64,000 nt of DNA from Paenibacillus sp. Soil766 (lineage in GTDB: Bacteria > Bacillota > Bacilli > Paenibacillales > NBRC-103111), in the NCBI RefSeq assembly GCF_001428105.1, contig NZ_LMSJ01000016.1, forward strand, positions 62,001 through 126,000, read 5' to 3'. A program made the translations under genes and the position numbers. Of this stretch, positions 56,868 to 64,000 are shown piece by piece. Positions within the stretch are counted from its first letter, which is position 1; the number at the start of each line of letters is the position of its first letter. The notes beneath the pieces are model-generated. The model was not told the DNA's origin. It saw only the letters and a list, made by a program, of their open reading frames with translations, and did no database searches.

Positions 56868-58084
56868 TCATTGATTTAGGTTCCCTGATATAACACTCAT
56901 AAATGATTCACCATCCAAATAATTGGGGGTAACACGGCCGTCGGTCATGGTGTTATTCGTAACTTGGACATTGCTGATGGACCAGGTGCCAGTGGCTTGA
57001 AAGCAAGTGATCAAGCCGTAACTGTTCCCGTCAGTGATCGTCAACTGATTATGATCAATGTAGAAATTGTTGAAATAATTCTCAGAGGGCTTGCCACTCG
57101 TATAATTGATAGCAATGCCAGATGCCTTGGAATTGGTTGTCGTGTATGAGATCTGCGAAATAGTGTTATTAATGATATCCAGTTTATTACTGGCGCCTTT
57201 TGGATAATCCGGCCAATAAGCAATGGACGCATGCTTGTTGTTGGACAGCGTATTCGCTTTAACGACGCCCGTGCTGCGCATCGAAATGGCGGATCCGTCA
57301 AGACTGTCGTGAATGCGATTGTTTTGAATGGTCATATCTGGAGCCTTTGCATAGATGCCGTGGTAAGGAGCGCTGGAGCATTTCCATTGTCGGTGATGTT
57401 CCTTACTGTTGAGTTTTTTATTAGAATATTGTTGGAATTGGAGATTAGCATACCTAGATCATTGCTGACATTATGGATGGTGGTGCCGATAATCAATATA
57501 TTCTCACGAGATACGACTTCCAATCGTGTGGTTTTGTCTACATTTTGATATACCCAATTCCATGAACCTGAGGGCCAACCCGTTGTATCCACCGATGTTA
57601 GCTTCCATTGCTGCGTAGTCCAACCACTATACGTTACATTTTTCACGGTAACTCCGTTACCGGCGGTATCTCCGGTCAGCGCCTTCCCATTACATTCCAG
57701 CTTGAAATACCCGTTGCCTAGATCCGTAATTGTCCACTGCTGAGTGGTCCAACCACTGTAAGTCGCCGTTTTTACCGGATCCCAATCGGTGGAACTGTTC
57801 AAGGTTAATGCTTTGCCAGCTGCCTCAATTTTATACTTTCCATTTCCTATGCTTGTAATTGTCCAAACACTCCCGCCTTGTGTGGCGTTTTTGCTGTAAT
57901 TATTCACATTGCTCCAATCCGAGATGGATGTCACCTCTGCGAAATAAGCGTCATTGTTGTGGCTGATCCGGACTTTGCCGGTTGGCGGTTCAGCAGCACT
58001 ACTTCGTGTAGGATTCCATGTAACCGCTAACAAAAATACCAACGCCAAGAGTGGTAGTAAGGCATACTTGCTCTTCATAGACAT
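56868..58084 (-). pseudogene. Frameshifted secreted protein: ricin-type lectin plus parallel beta-helix
   Basis: Two abutting minus-strand frames make one protein of about 405 residues. The upstream part (58084 to 57332) has a ribosome binding site GAGAGGAG, a signal peptide ending SSAAEPP, and a CBM13/ricin-like domain with repeated YSGWTTQQW units. It then begins a beta-helix (LISNSNNILIKNSTVRNITD) and stops soon after PALLTTASM. The other frame supplies the missing continuation, APYHGIYAKAPDMTIQNN, followed by further beta-helix rungs to 56868. A single-base deletion near 57360-57385 would explain the break, and I see no slippery heptamer. An intact gene with a sequencing error is the main alternative. 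The original was probably an extracellular pectate-lyase-like or lectin protein. Confidence 0.8.
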
Positions 58085-58429
58085 AACTATTCTCCTCTCA
58101 TACTCATCGATTAATTACTTGAACAGTGAATAGATCCACCAGTAGTAAGGATAAACCGCAGTTGGAACCGCGTAAATTCCAATATATCGAAATACATACC
58201 TTATTTTAAAACTCTGCTACCTTAATTAAATTTGGCGACAGAGTACGTAGATTCCCTAATTTGCACGTTCATTTTATATAATGAGCAGTACAATTTCAGA
58301 TTTTGATGATTAGTTTGGGTTTTGACGATTTCATAATTGTAAGGGTTTCCATATGATGAGGGTAATTGCTTGTACGCTAAACAGCCGTGTTGCTGAACAA
58401 CGCAATCATATCGAAGGGGTGATGTTGAA
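58085..58429. other. Divergent intergenic region without a gene
   Basis: This 345-bp AT-rich gap separates the frameshifted beta-helix gene from the PL6 lyase gene. I see no coding sequence. TTTTGATGATT (58301-58311) and TTTTGACGATT (58320-58330) are direct repeats 19 bp apart and might be a regulator site for the PL6 gene. No convincing -35/-10 pair is visible. Confidence 0.5.
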
Positions 58430-61400
58430 TTGAACAAGAGATCAAGCGTATATGCGAAACGAGTGATCAGCTTGCTGCTTGCAAGCGCTTTAATTTTAGC
58501 AGGACTGCCTGCAGGTTTCTCCAAAGTGCATGCCGATAGCGGTGTGGTCGGAACGCCAGGGGGTGTGGATGCCAGTCAACTGAAATTGTGGCTGAAAGCG
58601 GACGCAGACAGCATGACCCTGAACGGAAGCGATGTAACGAAATGGCAGGACAGCAGTCCGAACGGGAATGATTTTATTAATGATGGGACGAAGTTGGCAG
58701 GGGCGAACAAAGCCCGGACGAAGCCCAAATATGTGACTTCCAATCCATCTCTCAATTTCCAGCCTGCGGTGCAATTTATCCGTTCAGGCGACGGCAGTCT
58801 TCTGGTAGATGGGGACGGGTTGTTCGCCCAGGACGAGGTCGTGGAACGCGCGAGCGTTTATGTAATGGCTGGCGGGTTGTCGGAGACGACCAAGTCGTCG
58901 AAAATATTTTATGAATATTTTCAAGAGAAGGGGAGACTAGGAGCGTACTTCCCCTTTGTAGGATCCGGCAGCCCCCCTCCTGCCCCCCAAGTTTTATGGG
59001 ATTCGGGGAGTGTTACCTCAAGCAATCCGCGACTTACAACAGGGTATAGCATTCCCCTACACCAATATAACAGTTGGGGTTTTCAATTCGATTCGCAGCC
59101 GGTGACGAGCAACGTTTATCAATCCGTTACACTTGACGGTCAGTCGTATGCAACTTCAACAGCTCCACGCCTTTCGATGAAAGGAAGTGGTAGCTATCCG
59201 ATGGCCATTGGCTCTGATGTCGACCCAACCGCTCCTGCCGGAAAAGCCGGATCTGGGTATGATGGACAGCTGGGTGAAATGATCGTATTTAACGGTGCGC
59301 TGACTGCTATGCAGCATGATCAAGTGCAGACGTATATGGCCCTTAAATTCGGAACGCCGTTGAAAGGGAAGGACTACGTCTCAGCAGGGGCTTCTTCACA
59401 AGTGGTGTGGCCGTATACACTTAACACGACATTCAGCCATAACGTAGCGGGCATTGCTAGGGATGATGAAGGCGCACTGGAGCTTGATTCGAGCAGAAGC
59501 AGTGAAGACCCAACCGTTTCGCAAGTGATCATAAGCGCAGCCCAGGCTTTGAACGACAAGCAGTATCTGCTCTGGGGAGATGACGGGAACACGGCGCCAT
59601 CTGTTCCATATGGCTCAGGCTTCAAGCAATCGTCACGCACCTGGAAAGTTCAGAATACCGGCAATGTCGGCGCAGTGCAGGTTGCGTTTCCGGCAAGCCT
59701 GCTGCCGCTCGGCGGACTGCTCTTAACGAGCAGCACCAGTGATTTCAGCAATGCGGCTACTTTGCCTTTAAACGCGGTTCAACTGCACGGCGAAAGCTAT
59801 TATGCGACAAATACGCAGCTTGCTGACGGTTCATATTTCACATTTGCCGAGAAACTGCCGGATGTACAGCTATCCGCGCTAGGGGCATGGGCGGGCAGCC
59901 AGGCTCTTGCCATGATGCCGCCTTTTGCGCCATCCAAGCTTGACGGCTATGAGGTAATCGTTCCTGCGGAGGCCGACGCTATTCGTCTGGACGTGCAGGC
60001 GGATGCCGGAATTTCGTCGAATGTGACGCTGACGAACAATGCCGGGACGAATCAACCTGTAGCCGATCCGAACCAGGTTCCTATGGCGCCAGGGGTCAAC
60101 AAGATGAAGATCAGCTTATCTAGTGGTGCTTCCTCGAATACGTATGCCTTGCAAGCTTACCGGCTGTCGGCCAAAGGAACGAATGGCCGCATTCCGATGA
60201 ACGTGACCACGGTAAGCGCAAGTTCTTACCAACCGAACACAACGAATGTTCCGGCCAACGTCGTGGACGGGATCTGGGATAATGATGTTCGCTGGTCGGC
60301 TTCGGGACAAGGAGAGTGGCTGCAGTTCGATTTGGGGCAGCCGGAGACAGTAACGTATCTGAACATTGCCTTTCTGAATGCGATCGATCGGCTGTCTTCC
60401 TTTGAAATCTTAGGCTCAAATCAGGCGGATTTTCAGCAATCGACGGTTCTGCTGCCCAAACGAAGCTCCCGAGCACTTCGTGTAGGCGACAGTATTTTGC
60501 AGCCGTATGTACTGAGTCAGCCAGGAACCTTCCGCTATTTACGATTGGTTGGCTATGGGAATAATGCATCAGGAAGTTCAAGCAGTTGGAATAGTATTAC
60601 CGAAGTTGAGCTTTACACGGGAACACCACCAGAAGTGACTGAGCCGACAGGTCCAACTGGTCCGCCGCAAGCGGGGGATAAACCGGTAGATCCGCTGCCA
60701 CCAGTTCAAGTTGTCAGTGTCCATACAGCTAGCGAGCTTCAGACAGCGCTCAATCAAGCTACGCCAGGCACGACAATTGAGTTGCAGAATGGTACCTATG
60801 AGCAGCAAGGGCCTTTCATCATCAAGGATAAGCAAGGAACGGCTGCGCAACCGATTCGGGTGATGGCCGTGGAGCAAGGGAAGGCGATTATCGCCGGGGA
60901 CAGCTACATGTATATTCAGAATGCTAGCTACATCAGCGTTGAAGGACTTACATTCCATTCCAGTGGCGGGTCGGAGGATAGCGAGGATTCAATGCGAAGT
61001 AGAGGTGTTTCCGAGGATATTTTAGACTCATTGAAAGGGTTACACCCTGGTGTAGAGCTTTATGACACCAAGAATGTCTCCATCCTGCGAAATACGTTTG
61101 CCTTAGATGAAACCGGGCAGAAATACAGGTTTACAAAAGGTGGGCAGACCATCTGGTGCGTAATCGGCGTGGAGAACAGCTGCCGTTATGGCAGTACCTA
61201 TGATGCTGATGGCCTCGTGTATACAGGGGAAACGTCGCATACACCGGGCTCAACACTGCTCACGGATGGCGGGACGGATCGGCACTATATCCGGGTAGAG
61301 GGCAACGGCAGTCATAACCGAATTGCCTACAACGATATTGGGCCGAAGACCGGCTTTGGCGCTGCAATTACGTACGATGGCAGAGATATGGTTTCGCAAT

Positions 61401-63394
61401 ACGACGTGATTGAGTACAATTATTTCCACGATATGGGGCCGCGGGTCTCCAATGGGATGGAAGCGATTCGTCTCGGACTCTCGGGATTGTCTCTAGTGCC
61501 CGGCCATGTGACCGTGCAATACAATCTATTCGATGGCTTGAACGGCGAAGATGAGATCGTGTCGGTCAAAAGCAGTGACAATACGATTCGGTACAACACA
61601 ATTCTGAATTCCTTCGGAGGCATGGTGGCTCGTCACGGTCATCGCAACAGCTTCTATGGCAACTTTATTATTGCAGATGGGAAAAAAGAAGGTACAAGCG
61701 GCTTCCGTATTTATGGGAATGACCATCAAATCTATAACAATTACATGGAAGGCTTGACTGACGACGCCATTCAGATCGATGGCGGCACAGAGGATGCCGG
61801 GCCGGATGGCGGCGAGAATCCGATGATCCGCTGGGGGATTGGCGTGAATGATGTCGCTCCGCTGAAGAGCTTGCCACCGGAAAGACAGCAGGAATTGGTG
61901 CGCGGGCATTGGCGGCAGTATAATGTGCAGGTTTTTAATAATACAATAGTCAATTTAGCCAACAAAGCCTCGGCGCTGAAAATGGCCAAACGCACATTCG
62001 AGCCGACAGGTACGCAAGTGTATAACAATGTGATTTTCAGCAATGCGGGAACGATCTTTAATGAATCCAGTCAAATAACGGTTGACGGCAGACCCAATTA
62101 TGTCGGCAATATGACCGACGGTGTTGCCGCTGTGTCAGCAACAGCGACGGTTGTCAACGCTACGTACAAAGGTGATCTGAAGTTGGTTCGCAGCATGGAC
62201 GGACTCATTCGGTTATCGCCATTAAGTCCGGCAGTCGATGCTGCGCAAGGCCCGTACCTGCCAGCGGATGATATGGATGGCCAAAGACGGACGAATACAG
62301 TCGACGTTGGTGCAGATGAATATGTGCCTGCGAGCGTGCTGACGCAACGTCCTCTTACGTCGGCTGATGTTGGGCCTGCCGCAGGACGGAACGTGCCGGT
62401 AGAGGTCAAGCCGACCTTAAGCAGCCTTCAAATCAGTTCGAATCTGATGCTCACACCGGCATTCAGTCCAGAGATCACTTATTACACGGTGACGGTCCCC
62501 ACTGGGATTAACAGCATGACCTTGAAACCGGCTTCTGCCAGTCAGGGAGCAGCTATTCAAGTGAGCGTTGACGGTGGAGCGCTGCAAACCGTTCTCAGCG
62601 GCAGCGAGAGCAGCCCTCTCGCCATTGCCGCAAGCGGCAGTGTTGTTCTCCTGGATGTGACGATGCCTTCCGGTGTACATAAAACGTACACGATACTGAC
62701 ACAGCATCCAGCGGCAAGTGGTTCGTCTTCATCGGATTCCTCATCTGGCTATACACCAGCGCCTGTACCAACGCCTGCGCCGAAGCCGATACCAGAACCG
62801 AAACCGGAACCGAGCAAACCGCCTGTAGAACCGACAGGTCCATCTACATCTGTTCCAGCGCAGGAATCCTTTGCCGATGTGCCGAATCATTGGGCATCCG
62901 AGGTTATCTCGCGTGCTGCTGCCAAAGGCATCGTGAACGGTTATGCAGATGGCAGCTTCAAGCCTGACGAGCCCATGACGAGATTGCAATTCGCTGCTAT
63001 GCTGGTACGTGTTCTTGGTTTGAAGGCCGAAACGTCAGCAACTACGTTTGCCGATGAGGCTGATATTCCGGCTTGGGCAACTGGAGAGTTGGGGGCAGCG
63101 CTGAAAGCGGGCATTCTCCAAGGCTATGAAGACGATTCGTTACGGCCTAATAAACCGCTCAACCGGACAGAAATGGTTGCCATGCTAATGAGAGCCTATT
63201 CCCAACAAGGCGGCATGTCATCCCAAGTCACATTTAGCGACAGTTCTTTAATCCCAGCTTGGGCTTTACCAGCTATTTCGGAAGCCGCTTCCTTAGGGCT
63301 AGTAAGCGGACGTGAACAAAATGCCTTCGAGCCGTTAGCTGTGGCAACGAGGGCAGAAGCAGTAACGATTATTATGCGGTTGTTGGATCGATAA
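58430..63394 (+). CDS. S-layer-anchored PL6 lyase, chondroitinase B-like active site
   Basis: TTG start at 58430 with GAAGGGGTGAT upstream; 1654 residues with a signal peptide ending KVHADSG. The N-terminal 490 residues resemble a LamG-like module with a following beta domain (DASQLKLWLKADA; FSHNVAGIARDDEGAL). A discoidin/CBM32 domain spans about 591-730 (GEWLQFDLGQPETVTYL). The PL6 parallel beta-helix runs from about 761 to 1300. Lys1047 (SVKSSDN) and Arg1068 (RHGHRN) are 21 residues apart, as Lys250 and Arg271 in chondroitinase B. Glu1040 and Glu1042 fall at the positions of its calcium ligands. A cadherin-like domain, a Pro-rich linker and three SLH repeats from 1481 follow. Dermatan sulfate or alginate are the known PL6 substrates; dermatan fits this locus better. 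Confidence 0.92.
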   Translation: MNKRSSVYAKRVISLLLASALILAGLPAGFSKVHADSGVVGTPGGVDASQLKLWLKADADSMTLNGSDVTKWQDSSPNGNDFINDGTKLAGANKARTKPKYVTSNPSLNFQPAVQFIRSGDGSLLVDGDGLFAQDEVVERASVYVMAGGLSETTKSSKIFYEYFQEKGRLGAYFPFVGSGSPPPAPQVLWDSGSVTSSNPRLTTGYSIPLHQYNSWGFQFDSQPVTSNVYQSVTLDGQSYATSTAPRLSMKGSGSYPMAIGSDVDPTAPAGKAGSGYDGQLGEMIVFNGALTAMQHDQVQTYMALKFGTPLKGKDYVSAGASSQVVWPYTLNTTFSHNVAGIARDDEGALELDSSRSSEDPTVSQVIISAAQALNDKQYLLWGDDGNTAPSVPYGSGFKQSSRTWKVQNTGNVGAVQVAFPASLLPLGGLLLTSSTSDFSNAATLPLNAVQLHGESYYATNTQLADGSYFTFAEKLPDVQLSALGAWAGSQALAMMPPFAPSKLDGYEVIVPAEADAIRLDVQADAGISSNVTLTNNAGTNQPVADPNQVPMAPGVNKMKISLSSGASSNTYALQAYRLSAKGTNGRIPMNVTTVSASSYQPNTTNVPANVVDGIWDNDVRWSASGQGEWLQFDLGQPETVTYLNIAFLNAIDRLSSFEILGSNQADFQQSTVLLPKRSSRALRVGDSILQPYVLSQPGTFRYLRLVGYGNNASGSSSSWNSITEVELYTGTPPEVTEPTGPTGPPQAGDKPVDPLPPVQVVSVHTASELQTALNQATPGTTIELQNGTYEQQGPFIIKDKQGTAAQPIRVMAVEQGKAIIAGDSYMYIQNASYISVEGLTFHSSGGSEDSEDSMRSRGVSEDILDSLKGLHPGVELYDTKNVSILRNTFALDETGQKYRFTKGGQTIWCVIGVENSCRYGSTYDADGLVYTGETSHTPGSTLLTDGGTDRHYIRVEGNGSHNRIAYNDIGPKTGFGAAITYDGRDMVSQYDVIEYNYFHDMGPRVSNGMEAIRLGLSGLSLVPGHVTVQYNLFDGLNGEDEIVSVKSSDNTIRYNTILNSFGGMVARHGHRNSFYGNFIIADGKKEGTSGFRIYGNDHQIYNNYMEGLTDDAIQIDGGTEDAGPDGGENPMIRWGIGVNDVAPLKSLPPERQQELVRGHWRQYNVQVFNNTIVNLANKASALKMAKRTFEPTGTQVYNNVIFSNAGTIFNESSQITVDGRPNYVGNMTDGVAAVSATATVVNATYKGDLKLVRSMDGLIRLSPLSPAVDAAQGPYLPADDMDGQRRTNTVDVGADEYVPASVLTQRPLTSADVGPAAGRNVPVEVKPTLSSLQISSNLMLTPAFSPEITYYTVTVPTGINSMTLKPASASQGAAIQVSVDGGALQTVLSGSESSPLAIAASGSVVLLDVTMPSGVHKTYTILTQHPAASGSSSSDSSSGYTPAPVPTPAPKPIPEPKPEPSKPPVEPTGPSTSVPAQESFADVPNHWASEVISRAAAKGIVNGYADGSFKPDEPMTRLQFAAMLVRVLGLKAETSATTFADEADIPAWATGELGAALKAGILQGYEDDSLRPNKPLNRTEMVAMLMRAYSQQGGMSSQVTFSDSSLIPAWALPAISEAASLGLVSGREQNAFEPLAVATRAEAVTIIMRLLDR

Positions 63395-63440
63395 CGTCGT
63401 TTCAATCTCATGCACACCTACACATAAAGCGTAGAATAAT

Positions 63441-63489
63441 ATGCAGGAGGCCTAGCATCCCGTTTTTTTCGGGATCTGGCCTGCTGCAT
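63441..63489 (+). terminator. Hairpin after the PL6 gene
   Basis: An interrupted stem (GCAG/CTGC, AGGCC/GGCCT and ATCCCG/CGGGAT) with a T-rich loop lies 47 bp after the PL6 stop. The T-run is in the loop, and only ATTTAG follows, so termination strength is uncertain. Confidence 0.5.
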
Positions 63490-63525
63490 TTAGTGCTTTG
63501 TTCGTCATCTGAAAGGGGAATGGAT

Positions 63526-64000
63526 ATGAAACATTTTGGACTTGTACATAGCCAAGTAAATAGAGAACAATGGAACGCTTATTTCGATCTGACTGCGATA
63601 ATCCAACAAGCAGATAACTGCTTGACAGCTCCGCCGGTACAAATTACCGATGAGAGGGCTCCGCAAAGTCCTGGGAACGCGCATGACTATTATTCAAATG
63701 GCGATTACTGGTGGCCCAATCCCGATACCTCGAATGGACTGCCATACGTGCGCCGTGATGGCGAGAGCAATCCAGATAACTTCCATGCACATCGGATTTT
63801 GCTTCGACGAATGCGATCTCGAGTTGCATGTCTGGCTACAGCATACCGGATAACGGGTGAGCAGCGGTACGCTTCCCATGCGATTCGGCAGCTAGACGCG
63901 TTTTTCGTCAATGAGCGCACACGAATGAACCCGCATCTGCTTTATGCGCAGGCAGTACCTGGCATCTGCGACGGACGGGGGATCGGCGTGATCGATACGC
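63526..64000 (+). CDS. Alginate-lyase-fold protein, 3'-truncated by the window end
   Basis: ATG 63526 with AAAGGGGA at 63512-63519; the frame stays open for 158 codons to the window edge. An ATG at 63520 is an alternative start. NAHDYYSNGDYWWPNPDT and then VRRDGESNPDNFHAHR match the N-terminal part of the alginate lyase (PL5-like, PF05426-type) family. Its members in Paenibacillus are often annotated only by fold. A long helical region begins at HRILLRRMRSRVACLATAYR and AQAVPGICDGRGIG follows, consistent with an (alpha/alpha) toroid. No signal peptide is visible, so it may be cytoplasmic. It follows the PL6 gene in the same direction and adds a further lyase to the locus. Confidence 0.82.
   Translation, partial: MKHFGLVHSQVNREQWNAYFDLTAIIQQADNCLTAPPVQITDERAPQSPGNAHDYYSNGDYWWPNPDTSNGLPYVRRDGESNPDNFHAHRILLRRMRSRVACLATAYRITGEQRYASHAIRQLDAFFVNERTRMNPHLLYAQAVPGICDGRGIGVIDT

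Overview
The window reads as chromosome from a low-to-mid GC Gram-positive of the Paenibacillus type. The signs are strong AGGAGG-like ribosome binding sites with frequent GTG/TTG starts, lipoprotein solute-binding proteins paired with LplB/YtcP-type permeases, YesM/YesN-type two-component systems, and very large exported enzymes ending in three S-layer homology (SLH) domains. I saw no phage, insertion-sequence, rRNA, tRNA or CRISPR signal. Most of the window is carbohydrate-uptake and polysaccharide-lyase capacity.

Region 1 (1-9.3 kb, + strand) is a glycosidase cluster. It holds a 5'-truncated GH51-like arabinofuranosidase, a complete GH51-like enzyme, a solute-binding lipoprotein without permeases, a secreted clan GH-A enzyme with Fn3 repeats, and a GH43-like beta-propeller enzyme. 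Region 2 (9.3-16.8 kb) is mixed: a Gfo/Idh/MocA dehydrogenase plus a sugar isomerase-like TIM-barrel protein, divergent from an AraC regulator; then katG with a PerR-type operator, divergent from a serine beta-lactamase-like hydrolase. Two different palindromic intergenic repeat clusters lie here.

Region 3 (16.8-24.9 kb) is a NarL-type two-component system divergent from an operon of binding protein, two permeases, sulfatase and GH88 unsaturated glucuronyl hydrolase. Region 4 (25.2-39.2 kb) has a membrane AraC-type regulator, a second transporter (two permeases and a binding protein), a cytoplasmic chondroitinase-ABC-like PL8 lyase and an SLH-anchored PL8 lyase. Region 5 (39.3-54.9 kb) has two small proteins (one an HPr-fold protein lacking both phosphorylation sites), a YesM/YesN pair, a third transporter, a 2358-residue SLH-anchored PL8 lyase with a domain nested inside its beta-sandwich, and a free-standing AraC DNA-binding domain. 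Region 6 (55-64 kb) has a PhyH-type dioxygenase divergent from an AraC regulator, a frameshifted ricin-lectin/beta-helix gene, an SLH-anchored PL6 lyase with the chondroitinase B active-site spacing, and the start of an alginate-lyase-fold gene cut by the window end.

Inferred working model: wall-anchored PL8 and PL6 lyases cut an acidic, probably sulfated, uronate-containing polymer (chondroitin/dermatan-like is the best guess). Three CUT1-type importers, none with its own ATPase here, bring in unsaturated oligosaccharides. Cytoplasmic PL8, sulfatase and GH88 finish them. Each transporter sits beside a regulator of a different class. Family assignments come from motifs read by eye; substrates are inferred.
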